Shown: positions 1 through 8,761, numbered from the stretch's first letter. The stretch is DNA of 10,518 nt from an uncultured Muribaculaceae bacterium (GCA_947173755.1 CAMWGM010000038.1:1-10518); one strand, 5' to 3'. Numbers and translations: made by a program. The notes: a model not told the origin generated them from the letters alone.

Positions 1-842
<842 letters not shown>

Positions 843-881
843 TGCAGAGAAATTTCTTTATTTATAGATGTATCGGAGGTT

Positions 882-1442
882 TTATCGCTTGGGTGCGTAG
901 CGCACGGGATAGTCGGGACGGGTCTTTCCGGAGATGATGGCATTAAGTTTGCCGCGGTTGAGCTGGCGGCGGATACCCGAGATGTGGTCGATGTAGAGAG
1001 TGCCGTCGAGGTGGTCGCACTCGTGCTGGATGATGCGTGAGAGGAAACCTGTGAACACCTCATCGTGGGGCTGAAGGTTTTCGTCGAGCCATCGCATGCG
1101 AATATGCTCGACACGGGGCACACGTTCGGAGAGACCGGGGAGACTGAGACAACCCTCCTCGCGGGAGATCTCATCGCCGTCGAGCACCTCGATCTCGGGA
1201 TTGATAAGTACCATTTTCCTGCCCTCACATTCAGGGAAGGAGTCTTTGACGGGATCGGCATCGATGACGACGATCTTTTCGGCTTTGCCGATCTGAGGAG
1301 CGGCCAGGCCGACCCCTTCGGAGGCATACATGGTAGCAAACATATTCTCTATCAGTTCCGTGAGTCCCTCGTAACCTGGTGTGATATCGACACATTCCTT
1401 GCGGAGGACAGGATGACCGTAGAGATAGATGGGTAAACGCAT
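882..1442 (-). CDS. def: Peptide deformylase
   Basis: This is an iron-type metalloenzyme of 186 residues that removes the formyl group from the initiator methionine of nascent proteins at the ribosome exit. All three family motifs are intact: GVGLAAPQ at residues 43-50, EGCLS at 96-100 with metal-ligand Cys98, and HECDH at 140-144 with His140, catalytic Glu141 and His144. Length and motif spacing are normal. The reading frame stays open further upstream, to about 1649, but that extension lies over ruvX and has no deformylase character. The start MRLPIYLYGHPVLR fits the family N terminus and follows an AT-rich stretch, as is common where Shine-Dalgarno sites are not used. The gene sits 44 nt after ruvX and 39 nt before ettA, all leftward, suggesting one transcript. 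Confidence 0.95.
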   Translation of the reverse strand: MRLPIYLYGHPVLRKECVDITPGYEGLTELIENMFATMYASEGVGLAAPQIGKAEKIVVIDADPVKDSFPECEGRKMVLINPEIEVLDGDEISREEGCLSLPGLSERVPRVEHIRMRWLDENLQPHDEVFTGFLSRIIQHECDHLDGTLYIDHISGIRRQLNRGKLNAIISGKTRPDYPVRYAPKR

Positions 1443-1486
1443 ATTAATATATGTGGTGGATGTAGATGTTTGAGATAACGGATTAA

Positions 1487-1918
1487 TTAACAGCCGGGGG
1501 CCGTGGCGGAACTGCTTTCGAGAAACGAGTTGAGGATGATGACGGCGGCCATGCGGTCGATGGCACCCTTGTCGCGACGGGCCATCCGGCCATAACCGGC
1601 GTCGATCATCGCACGATGGGCCAGTGTGGAAGTGAAGCGCTCGTCCCACATGCGGATCTCCATGTCGGGGAACTCACGGCGCATGCGGCCGAGGGCCGGA
1701 ACTATGTAGCGCATCGACTCGGAGGGTTCGCCCTGCATGGTGACAGGCTCGCCGACCACAATCAGGCCCACATCCTCGGAGGCAAGATATTTCTTAAGCC
1801 ACTCGATGAGGCGTCCCGACTCGACTGTAGCGAGAGCCGTGGCAACGATGCGGTTCGGATCGGTGACGGCGATGCCGCAGCGCCGGCGTCCGTAGTCAAT
1901 AGCAAGAATTCTCGACAC
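1487..1918 (-). CDS. ruvX: YqgF/RuvX family RNase H-like nuclease
   Basis: This is a 143-residue member of the YqgF family, which has an RNase H-like fold. Members are described as a putative Holliday junction resolvase and as a factor in 16S rRNA 5'-end maturation; which role applies here cannot be told from sequence. Seen motifs are the first acidic strand LAIDYG with Asp8, the loop VVGEPVTMQGEPSE at about 54-67, WDERFTS with Glu93, and the C-terminal KGAIDRMAA with Asp121, so the acidic active site looks complete. The start is GTG at 1918-1916. The codons upstream in frame include no ATG before a stop, so GTG is the only reasonable start. It is the first gene of the leftward cluster, with a canonical promoter ending only about 25 nt upstream and hence a very short leader. 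Confidence 0.92.
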   Translation of the reverse strand: MSRILAIDYGRRRCGIAVTDPNRIVATALATVESGRLIEWLKKYLASEDVGLIVVGEPVTMQGEPSESMRYIVPALGRMRREFPDMEIRMWDERFTSTLAHRAMIDAGYGRMARRDKGAIDRMAAVIILNSFLESSSATAPGC

Positions 1919-1943
1919 TATGAAAGGGATTGGTTTTCTCCCA

Positions 1944-1975
1944 CAAAATTAACACATTTCCCGAAAAAATGCAAA
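1944..1975 (-). promoter_or_regulatory. Bacteroidota-type promoter for ruvX-def-ettA
   Basis: Read on the minus strand, TTTG (complement of 1972-1975, followed by C) is the -33 element. After a 20-nt spacer comes TAATTTTG (complement of 1944-1951), an exact match to the TAnnTTTG -7 consensus. Transcription would start near 1937, giving a leader of roughly 20 nt before the GTG start of ruvX. The match is by eye; no transcript data are available. Confidence 0.75.
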
Positions 1976-2002
1976 CGGAGTATGAAGGTGAGCGGCCGGG
2001 AG

Positions 2003-2035
2003 TTTTGGCAGATACAGGGAATTTTGCTAATTTTG
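2003..2035 (+). promoter_or_regulatory. Bacteroidota-type promoter for the purB operon
   Basis: TTTTG at 2003-2007 is the -33 element and TAATTTTG at 2028-2035 is the -7 element, with a 20-nt spacer. The -7 box is identical in sequence to that of the divergent ruvX promoter. A start near 2042 would give a leader of about 48 nt before the purB ATG. No other convincing promoter was seen upstream of the following genes, so this one probably serves the whole operon down to the terminator near 8545. Confidence 0.78.
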
Positions 2036-2089
2036 CAACGAAGTGGGTCCTGAAGGCCCATGAATTTATTATATTGAACAGATTTCAAC

Positions 2090-3433
2090 ATGACTCTTAC
2101 GGAACTGACAGCCATATCGCCGGTCGACGGTCGCTATCGTTCGAAATGCGAACGCCTTGACGAATATTTCTCCGAATTCGCCCTGATACGCTATCGTGTC
2201 AAGGTGGAGGTGGAGTATTTCATCGCTCTCTGCAAGATACCTCTGCCTGCGCTTGCGGGAGTGGATCACTCGATGTTTGCGCGTCTGCGCGACATCTACA
2301 GGAATTTCTCGCTCGAGGATGCCCGCCGTGTCAAGGAGATCGAAAGCGTCACCAACCACGACGTAAAGGCTGTGGAATATTTCCTTAAGGAACATTTCGA
2401 CGCGCTCGGACTCGAGGAGTGCAAGGAGTATATACACTTCGGCCTGACATCGCAGGACATCAACAATACTTCGGTCCCCATGTCGATAGCCGACGCTCTC
2501 CGCGACGTCTACCGTCCCGCCATCGAGCGACTCGTGGAGCATCTGGAGATGAGAGCAACCGAATGGTATGAGATTCCCATGCTGGCCAAGACTCACGGTC
2601 AGCCCGCATCGCCCACCCGTCTGGGAAAGGAGATCATGGTGTTCGCCTACCGTATCCGCCGCCAGCTGGAACTGCTTGACGCCGTGCCCATCAGCGGCAA
2701 ATTCGGCGGAGCGACAGGTAATTTCAACGCCCATCTGTGTGCGTTTCCCGAAATCGACTGGAGAGAATTCGGCAAGAATTTCCTCAGCGAGAGCCTCGGC
2801 ATCGTGCGCGAGGAATATACAACCCAGATCTCAAACTACGACAATCTGGCTGCCCTGTTCAACACCCTGGCCCGCATCAACGACATCATCCTCGATCTCG
2901 ATAGAGACATGTGGATGTATATCTCGATGGAATACTTCAAACAGAAGATCAAAGAGGGAGAGGTTGGTTCGTCGGCGATGCCGCACAAGGTCAACCCGAT
3001 CGACTTCGAGAATTCGGAGGGCAATCTCGGTCTGGCAAACGCCGTCTTCGGACATCTGGCCAACAAACTGCCCGTGTCGCGCCTGCAGCGCGACCTGACC
3101 GACTCGACCGTGCTGCGCAACATCGGCGTGCCTCTGGCCCACACCCTCATCGCGATCTCCTCGACCATGAAAGGACTGGGCAAACTGCTGCTAAACCGCG
3201 CCGCGATCGATGCCGATCTCGACAACACATGGAGCGTCGTGGCCGAAGCGATCCAGACCGTCCTTCGTCGCGAAGGATATCCGAAGCCATATGAGACACT
3301 CAAAGCGCTGACCCGCACAAACTCGGCGGTAACCGCAGAAAGCATCTCGGCTTTCATCGACACGCTCAACGTCAGCGATGAAATCAAGGCCGAACTGAAG
3401 CGCCTGTCGCCCCACTCCTACACGGGATATTAA
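2090..3433 (+). CDS. purB: Adenylosuccinate lyase
   Basis: This cytosolic enzyme of the fumarase/aspartase superfamily cleaves SAICAR to AICAR and adenylosuccinate to AMP, releasing fumarate, and so acts twice in purine synthesis. At 447 residues it matches the long E. coli-like PurB subtype. Visible motifs are SPVDGRY at residues 10-16, NHDVKAVEY at 89-97, TSQDIN at 120-125, KTHGQPASPT at 167-176 with the conserved His169, and the superfamily signature GSSAMPHKVNP at 293-303, which carries the mobile-loop serines 294/295. The start MTLTELTAISPVDGRY is the usual N terminus. It is the first gene of a rightward operon, about 55 nt after a canonical promoter, and 43 nt separate its stop from the next small gene. 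No truncation or missing key residue was seen. Confidence 0.96.
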   Translation: MTLTELTAISPVDGRYRSKCERLDEYFSEFALIRYRVKVEVEYFIALCKIPLPALAGVDHSMFARLRDIYRNFSLEDARRVKEIESVTNHDVKAVEYFLKEHFDALGLEECKEYIHFGLTSQDINNTSVPMSIADALRDVYRPAIERLVEHLEMRATEWYEIPMLAKTHGQPASPTRLGKEIMVFAYRIRRQLELLDAVPISGKFGGATGNFNAHLCAFPEIDWREFGKNFLSESLGIVREEYTTQISNYDNLAALFNTLARINDIILDLDRDMWMYISMEYFKQKIKEGEVGSSAMPHKVNPIDFENSEGNLGLANAVFGHLANKLPVSRLQRDLTDSTVLRNIGVPLAHTLIAISSTMKGLGKLLLNRAAIDADLDNTWSVVAEAIQTVLRREGYPKPYETLKALTRTNSAVTAESISAFIDTLNVSDEIKAELKRLSPHSYTGY

Positions 3434-3476
3434 TCAGTCTACCGATCCTCTCTCCTCATCAAAACAACAAACGCCC

Positions 3477-3665
3477 ATGTCGACTTCAGTCATGATACGT
3501 TTCGCCTGCATAGCCCTGCTGTGGATCGCTCTATGCTGGCTTGTTGTCTCGTCGCGTCCTTTCACTGCAGAGGTCGCATTCTGGATACTGGCATCCGCCA
3601 TAATCGTGTGGGTGCCCCTTTACAAGAAATATCTCAGGAATGAAAAACGAAAAGACGAGCAGTGA
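3477..3665 (+). CDS. Small two-helix membrane protein of unknown function
   Basis: I do not recognise this 62-residue protein. Two hydrophobic stretches at about residues 6-25 and 33-48 are separated by a short polar turn (SSRPFTAE). The tail KKYLRNEKRKDEQ is strongly basic and charged, which predicts a hairpin in the inner membrane with the tail in the cytoplasm by the positive-inside rule. It is too short for secure homology, so its being real rests on position: it fills the gap between purB and dxs on the same strand, with 43 nt before it, and its hydrophobic pattern is coherent. Its stop lies 37 nt before the preferred dxs start; the longer dxs start would overlap it by 26 nt. Function cannot be inferred beyond probable co-transcription with purB and dxs. 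Confidence 0.65.
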   Translation: MSTSVMIRFACIALLWIALCWLVVSSRPFTAEVAFWILASAIIVWVPLYKKYLRNEKRKDEQ

Positions 3666-3702
3666 AGGCACGGAGCCTTCTGAATTACTGCCCGGCCAAC
3701 TG

Positions 3703-5583
3703 ATGATCATCAAGGACATCAATTCGCCAGCAGATCTGCGTGCGCTTGCCGTGGAACAACTCCCGCAAGTGTGTGCCGACCTGCGCACTTTTCTTATCAA
3801 TTCCCTCTCCTCCCACCCGGGTCATTTCGCATCGTCAATGGGTGCCGTCGAACTGACGGTGGCTCTCCACTACGTGTTCAACACTCCTTACGACCGTATC
3901 GTGTGGGATGTCGGCCATCAGGCTTACGGCCACAAAATTCTCACCGGCCGCCGTGACACCTTCTCGACCAACCGCACCTTAGGCGGACTCTCGGGATTTC
4001 CCACACCGAAGGAAAGCGAATATGACACCTTTGCGGCGGGTCATGCATCAAACTCGATCTCGGCAGCACTCGGGATGGCCGTCGCGGCCAAACTGAAGAA
4101 GGATGAGCCGAGGCGAAACATTGTGGCCGTGATCGGCGATGCGTCGATCAGCGGCGGTCTGGCGTTCGAGGGTCTGAACAACGCAGCCAACTCGAAGGCA
4201 GATCTGCTGATCATACTCAACGACAACGATATGTCGATCGACCGTAACGTCGGGTCGCTGAATTCCTATCTGGCCAATCTGACAACGTCGCGCCCCTACA
4301 ACAATCTGCGCGATCTGCTGGCGAGCGGCCTGATGAAGATGAACCTCATCTCGCCCAAGAGCCGGGCGAGCATAACCCGTTTCAACAATTCGCTCAAATC
4401 GCTCCTGGTCAGCGAGCAGAATATCTTCGAAGGGCTCAACATCAGATATTTCGGGCCTTTCGACGGGCATGATGTCGGGACACTCGTGCGTGTCCTCAAC
4501 GACATCAAACTCATCCGCGGTCCGCGCATACTGCATCTGCGCACCGTAAAAGGGAAAGGTTTCACCCCCGCCGAGCGCGACCCCGCCAAATGGCACGCAC
4601 CGGGGAAATTCGATCCGGCCACAGGTATCCGGCTGCCAGAATCGTCAGACTGTCCGCCGAAATATCAGGATGTTTTCGGACGTCACCTCGTGGAACTCGC
4701 CGAACGCGACGACCGGGTGGTGGCCATCACGGCGGCAATGCCTTCGGGAACGTCGGTCAACAACATGCTGGCGCGTTTCCCAGACCGGACTTTCGATGTC
4801 GGTATTTCCGAGGGTCATGCCGTCACATTCGCGGGCGGACTCGCCAAGGAGGGCATGAAACCCGTTGTGGCGATCTATTCGTCTTTCCTCCAGAGAGCCT
4901 ATGACCATATCATCCACGATGTTGCGCTGGACGGACTGCCCGTGGTGTTCTGCATCGACCGGGCCGGACTCGTCGGCGAAGATGGAGCCACTCATCACGG
5001 CGTGTTCGACTTAGCCTATCTGCGCACTATCCCCGGCATGACTGTCACGGCGCCGCGCGACCAGAATATGCTGCGATCGCTTATGGACACAGCGATCTCA
5101 TTTCCCGGCCCGTTCGCCATACGCTATCCCCGTGGTCGCGGAGAGAAGATTGCCGACCGCGAGACGAAGGAAATCCCCTATGGGAAAGGCGAGAAGTTGC
5201 GCGACGGGGGGGATGTCACCATTCTGGCCTTGGGTCCGTCGGTCTATGACGCTCTGCGCGCGGCTGAAAATGCATCGAAGGAGGCCGGTGTCGAGGCTGC
5301 AGTCTATGATATGGTGTTCGTCAAACCTCTAGACGAGGAGATACTCATGGAAGTGGCCCGGAAAGGGAAGCCGATCATCACGGTTGAGGATGCCGCTGTG
5401 GAAGGCGGAATGGGTTCGGCGGTGCTCGAATGGATGGCTGACAACGGAATCAATCTTCCCGTCAGTCGGCTCGGAATTCCCGACCGTTTCATTCCCCAGG
5501 GTACCCCGGCACAACTGCGCCACCTGTGCGGATTTGATGAAGAAGCGATAAAAACGACCATCTTAAACACCGCACGCCAATGA
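3703..5583 (+). CDS. dxs: 1-deoxy-D-xylulose-5-phosphate synthase
   Basis: This thiamine diphosphate enzyme condenses pyruvate and glyceraldehyde 3-phosphate into DXP, the first step of the MEP isoprenoid pathway and a feeder for thiamine and pyridoxal synthesis. Numbered from the preferred start (626 residues): PGHF with His41 at 39-42, WDVGHQAYGH at 68-77, the diphosphate/Mg motif IGDAS at 144-148 continuing to LNDNDMS at 172-178, the catalytic Glu370 in ISEGHAVTF, EDGATHHG at 426-433 and a C-terminal transketolase domain with VEGGMGSAV. I chose ATG 3703 because MIIKDINSPADLR aligns with the usual family N terminus. An in-frame ATG at 3640 would add 21 polar residues and overlap the preceding small gene. 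The stop overlaps trkA by 4 nt (ATGA), implying translational coupling. Confidence 0.94.
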   Translation: MIIKDINSPADLRALAVEQLPQVCADLRTFLINSLSSHPGHFASSMGAVELTVALHYVFNTPYDRIVWDVGHQAYGHKILTGRRDTFSTNRTLGGLSGFPTPKESEYDTFAAGHASNSISAALGMAVAAKLKKDEPRRNIVAVIGDASISGGLAFEGLNNAANSKADLLIILNDNDMSIDRNVGSLNSYLANLTTSRPYNNLRDLLASGLMKMNLISPKSRASITRFNNSLKSLLVSEQNIFEGLNIRYFGPFDGHDVGTLVRVLNDIKLIRGPRILHLRTVKGKGFTPAERDPAKWHAPGKFDPATGIRLPESSDCPPKYQDVFGRHLVELAERDDRVVAITAAMPSGTSVNNMLARFPDRTFDVGISEGHAVTFAGGLAKEGMKPVVAIYSSFLQRAYDHIIHDVALDGLPVVFCIDRAGLVGEDGATHHGVFDLAYLRTIPGMTVTAPRDQNMLRSLMDTAISFPGPFAIRYPRGRGEKIADRETKEIPYGKGEKLRDGGDVTILALGPSVYDALRAAENASKEAGVEAAVYDMVFVKPLDEEILMEVARKGKPIITVEDAAVEGGMGSAVLEWMADNGINLPVSRLGIPDRFIPQGTPAQLRHLCGFDEEAIKTTILNTARQ

Positions 5584-6914
5584 AGATAGTGATTGCAGGC
5601 TGCGGCGAAGTGGGCACTCATCTGGCCAAACTCCTGTCGCGCGAGGAACAGGACATTACTGTCGTGGCCGAGGACAGCGAAAAACTCGCTCCGCTCGACG
5701 CCAATTTCAATCTGCTCACGATCGTGGGTCACCCGACTTCATTCCGCAGTCTGAAGGAAGCGGGTGTCGACAAGTGTGACCTCTTCATCGCCGTGACTCC
5801 CCACGAGACACGCAACATACTGGCCTGCTCGATAGCCAAGCATCTCGGAGCGAAAAAGACCGTGGCCCGCATCGACAACTATGAATTCATGGATCCCAAA
5901 AACCGTGACTTTTTCAACGAAATCGGTGCCGACGACGTGATCTATCCGGAATATCTCGCGTCGCTCGAGATCATCGACTCGCTCAAGAGAAACTGGGTGA
6001 GATCATGGTTTGAACTTCACGACGGAGAACTGATACTTGTCGGGGTGAAACTGCGCGACGGCGCTCCGCTGATCGGGAAAAAACTCAAGGACCTCGGCCG
6101 CGAGACCCACGACTTCCATGTGGCAGCCATAAAACACAATCACGAGACCATCATCCCGGGTGGCGATGACGCCCTGATGCCTAACGACATCGTCTACTTC
6201 ATGACCACACGCGAGCATGTCGACACGCTGGCATCGCTCTGCGGCAAGACTGTGCGCAAGGTGAGAAACGTCATCATCATGGGTGGCAACCGCATAGCCG
6301 TGCGCCTGTGCGTCATGGTGGGTGATAAATATAACTTCCGCATCATCGATCCCGACAAGGATCTGTGTCTGAGTCTGTCGGAAAAATGTCCGAACGCATT
6401 GATCATCAACGCTGACGCACGCGACACCGACGCCCTGCGCGATGCGGGGATCGAGGATGCCGACGCTTTCATCGCTCTCTCCGACAGCAGCGAGGCAAAC
6501 ATCCTGACATGCCTCAGCGCCAAGGAATTCGGTGTTTTCAAGACAGTTGCCGAAGTTGAAAACATCCAGTTCATATCGGAGGCTGAAAGCCTCAACATCG
6601 GAACGATCGTCAACAAAAAACTTCTTGCATCGTCAAGGATATTCCAGATGCTTCTTGCCGGCGACACCTCATCGTCGAAAGTCATGGCTCTGGCCGATGC
6701 CGAAGTGGCAGAAATCGAGGCGTCGGAAGGGTCGAAAATCACCCGCGCCCCGGTGAAAGATCTCCATCTGTCGCGCGACATGACAATCGCCGGTCTTATA
6801 CGCGACGGTAAAGGTCATCTCGTCGGCGGTAACACCCTTATCCAGGCGGGCGACCGTGTCGTGGTGCTGACTCTCAACGGGGTTATCCATAAAGTAGAAC
6901 GCCTCTTCTCATGA
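5580..6914 (+). CDS. trkA: Trk potassium uptake regulator TrkA (two RCK domains)
   Basis: This is the cytosolic nucleotide-binding gating subunit of the Trk K+ transporter, working with the membrane subunit encoded next. Its 444 residues form a tandem repeat, as in full-length TrkA. The first Rossmann (RCK-N) domain begins MKIVIAGCGEVG with GxGxxG at residues 7-12, and the first RCK-C domain is at about 140-215. The second Rossmann domain begins at about 229 (VRNVIIMGGNRIA), and the second RCK-C domain at about 370-444 ends in AGDRVVVLTLNG. The second half has GGNRIA rather than a full GxGxxG, so the two halves may bind nucleotide differently. The start overlaps the dxs stop by 4 nt and the stop overlaps trkH by 4 nt. 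Pairing with trkH directly downstream makes the assignment firm. Confidence 0.95.
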   Translation: MKIVIAGCGEVGTHLAKLLSREEQDITVVAEDSEKLAPLDANFNLLTIVGHPTSFRSLKEAGVDKCDLFIAVTPHETRNILACSIAKHLGAKKTVARIDNYEFMDPKNRDFFNEIGADDVIYPEYLASLEIIDSLKRNWVRSWFELHDGELILVGVKLRDGAPLIGKKLKDLGRETHDFHVAAIKHNHETIIPGGDDALMPNDIVYFMTTREHVDTLASLCGKTVRKVRNVIIMGGNRIAVRLCVMVGDKYNFRIIDPDKDLCLSLSEKCPNALIINADARDTDALRDAGIEDADAFIALSDSSEANILTCLSAKEFGVFKTVAEVENIQFISEAESLNIGTIVNKKLLASSRIFQMLLAGDTSSSKVMALADAEVAEIEASEGSKITRAPVKDLHLSRDMTIAGLIRDGKGHLVGGNTLIQAGDRVVVLTLNGVIHKVERLFS

Positions 6915-8491
6915 GACCATTTTCGCAACGCAGCGGAGCCGATGCGGCTCATGACCGATCGTTCAGCCGCCGGCGTGTCCACCGCCGTCTGCCTATACCC
7001 TATCCGACATTCGAAAGCATAAGGAAACTCTGGCCGGTGGTCAACTTTCCCGCCGTGCTCCGCATCATCGGGCTTCTTCTGATGATTGAAGGAGGATTCA
7101 TGCTCATTCCTCTGGGCGTCTGCCTGCTCTATCAGGAGCCCGATTTCGAGGGTTTCGCCGTGGCAGCCGGAGCGGCTCTCGGAGCCGGAGCGCTCATGGC
7201 GTTCGGGATAAAGCCGGAGCGTTCCCACATGGCCAAGCGGGAAGGATTTCTTCTGACTGCACTCGTCTGGGTGTTCTTCTCGGCGTTCGGCATGATACCG
7301 TTCATGATGATGGGGCGTCCGCTCAGCGTGAGCGACGCTTTCTTCGAGGCCATGTCGGGATTTACGACCACAGGCGCATCGGTGATGGACAGCATCTGCC
7401 GGCTCAGTCACGGCATAATTATCTGGCGAGCACTGATGCAGTGGATCGGAGGTATGGGTATTATTCTCTTCACGCTCGCGGTGATCCCGATGCTCAACCG
7501 CTCGGGGGGCATACAGATGTTTAATGCCGAAGTGACCGGAATCACCCACGACAAACTGCGCCCGCGCATCTCGCAGACCGCCAAAAGTCTCTGGGCGATC
7601 TATATCTGTCTGACGCTGGCTCTGTTCGGACTGCTTGTGGCGGGACCGATGGATATATTCACGTCGGTATGCTACGCTTTCTCGACGATGTCGACCGGAG
7701 GATTCTCGACCTCGGATGCGGGCGACGAACTATGGCACAGCGACTATCTGATGACCATCGTCACCTGCTTCATGTTTCTGGGAGGCGTCAGTTTCACGTT
7801 GCTCTACCGTCTCGTCCACGGGGAATTCCGCAAAGTCTGGGCCAACGACGTTTTCCGATACTTCGTCGCGTTTATACTCGTCTTCTATCTCCTCTTCCTG
7901 ATTCCTATCTACCAATCGGGGGCTCCACTGACCGTCAGGGCTTTTCTGCTCGAACCGCTCTTCCAGATCATCTCCTTCATATCTTCGACAGGCTACACGG
8001 TGCCGTCGTTTGCTTCGTGGGGAGCGTTCGTGCTTGCGCTTGTCTTCATCCTGCTGTTTTTCGGAGCATGTGCTGGGTCGACGAGCGGCGGTGCGAAAAT
8101 CGACCGACTCATCTTCCTGCTCAAGAACTGCCGTAACGAGATCGTGCGCTCCATCTATCCCAACAATATCCTGACGGTACGGGTCAACGGGAGGGTGATT
8201 CCCCACGATGTTATCGCAAAGGTGGTTGCATTCCTCTGTCTCTATGTCCTTATAATAGCGGTGGGAGGAATTGTGCTGTGCGCGCTGAATGTGCCGCTGA
8301 TCGACGCATTTTTCTCGGCATTCACCTGTATCAGCAACACCGGACTGCAGACCGGCATCACGGGTTACGGCCAGACATTCTCCATCATTCCGGATGCGGG
8401 CAAATGGGTTCTTGCCCTTATCATGCTTATCGGTCGACTCGAACTCTTCACCGTCCTGATCCTCTTCTCTCCTTCATTCTGGCGGAAGTGA
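6911..8491 (+). CDS. trkH: Trk-type potassium uptake channel subunit TrkH
   Basis: This is the polytopic inner-membrane K+-conducting subunit of the TrkH/KtrB superfamily. The four pore loops are recognisable, each with its filter glycine: FTTTGAS (Gly155), FSTMSTGG (Gly263), ISSTGYT (Gly361) and CISNTGLQTG (Gly478). Flanking hydrophobic helices run from about residue 48 to 520, and the end LIGRLELFTVLILFSP is the usual family C terminus. At 526 residues it carries about 42 extra N-terminal residues, very Arg-rich, before the first helix (VVNFPAVLRIIG). The ATG overlaps the trkA stop by 4 nt, favouring this start. A GTG at 7037, which would give a start like that of shorter homologues, is the alternative. 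It is followed by a hairpin terminator. Confidence 0.94.
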   Translation: MRPFSQRSGADAAHDRSFSRRRVHRRLPIPYPTFESIRKLWPVVNFPAVLRIIGLLLMIEGGFMLIPLGVCLLYQEPDFEGFAVAAGAALGAGALMAFGIKPERSHMAKREGFLLTALVWVFFSAFGMIPFMMMGRPLSVSDAFFEAMSGFTTTGASVMDSICRLSHGIIIWRALMQWIGGMGIILFTLAVIPMLNRSGGIQMFNAEVTGITHDKLRPRISQTAKSLWAIYICLTLALFGLLVAGPMDIFTSVCYAFSTMSTGGFSTSDAGDELWHSDYLMTIVTCFMFLGGVSFTLLYRLVHGEFRKVWANDVFRYFVAFILVFYLLFLIPIYQSGAPLTVRAFLLEPLFQIISFISSTGYTVPSFASWGAFVLALVFILLFFGACAGSTSGGAKIDRLIFLLKNCRNEIVRSIYPNNILTVRVNGRVIPHDVIAKVVAFLCLYVLIIAVGGIVLCALNVPLIDAFFSAFTCISNTGLQTGITGYGQTFSIIPDAGKWVLALIMLIGRLELFTVLILFSPSFWRK

Positions 8492-8511
8492 TCGTGACCG
8501 CCCGAAATCAG

Positions 8512-8545
8512 AAAGCCCTGTCCGGCCGGAGTCAGACAGGGTTTT
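8512..8545 (+). terminator. Rho-independent terminator after trkH
   Basis: A 7-bp perfect stem, CCCTGTC (8516-8522) with GACAGGG (8535-8541), closes a 12-nt loop and is followed directly by TTTT. An AAAG stretch precedes it, so the structure could also work weakly for leftward transcripts from the gene ending at 8762. It lies 20 nt after the trkH stop and probably ends the purB-trkH operon. Confidence 0.75.
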
Positions 8546-8761
8546 GTGGGTCTCAAGGGGGTCGACGGTTGGTTTTCCATTCAATGGCCGCGCCCGCTTG
8601 TGCGCTCGGGAGCACCTCTATTTAAGGTCTCGTTTGCAAGCCCTGAGGGGAGGGTCTTGCGGTCTTTCAACTTATATGTTAAATTGATGTCGGGACAGCG
8701 ATCGGGCCATCGGGTGACCCTGATGCTTATGCGACCTCGTTGTTGAAGTCTTTGTTACGAA
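8546..8761. other. Intergenic spacer between convergent genes, no gene seen
   Basis: This stretch lies between the trkH terminator and the stop of the leftward glutaminase-like gene. A 66-codon frame exists on the plus strand, but its composition (Arg/Ser/Pro mixture, no domain) looks like chance. The one clear structure is a hairpin at 8636-8660. No tRNA-like fold or T-rich terminator for the leftward gene was recognised. Confidence 0.5.
8636..8660. repeat. Stem-loop of unclear role
   Basis: GCAAG followed by CCCT (8636-8644) pairs with AGGG, a single bulged T, then CTTGC (8651-8660), around a 6-nt GAGGGG loop, for 9 bp in total. Neither side is followed directly by a T run, so it is not a standard intrinsic terminator in either direction. 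It could be a stabilising 3' hairpin for the leftward glutaminase-like transcript. Confidence 0.45.

Noticed and set aside
1443..1649. Upstream extension of the def reading frame
   Set aside because: The extra 69 codons overlie ruvX, have no deformylase similarity, and the internal Met at 1442 gives the normal family N terminus.
1918..2115. 65-codon leftward frame upstream of ruvX
   Set aside because: It spans both divergent promoters and the start of purB and has no coherent protein character.
2069..2734. 221-codon leftward frame opposite purB and similar long antisense frames over dxs, trkA and trkH
   Set aside because: They lie wholly opposite confident genes and arise from the GC-rich codon bias of the sense strand.
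4135..4149. GDA instead of GDG in the thiamine diphosphate motif of Dxs as a possible loss of function
   Set aside because: All other catalytic residues are present and, from memory, Bacteroidales Dxs proteins commonly read GDAS here, so this is likely normal lineage variation.
8546..8746. 66-codon rightward frame after the trkH terminator
   Set aside because: It starts right behind a terminator, has no recognisable motif or promoter, and its composition looks like translated noncoding DNA.
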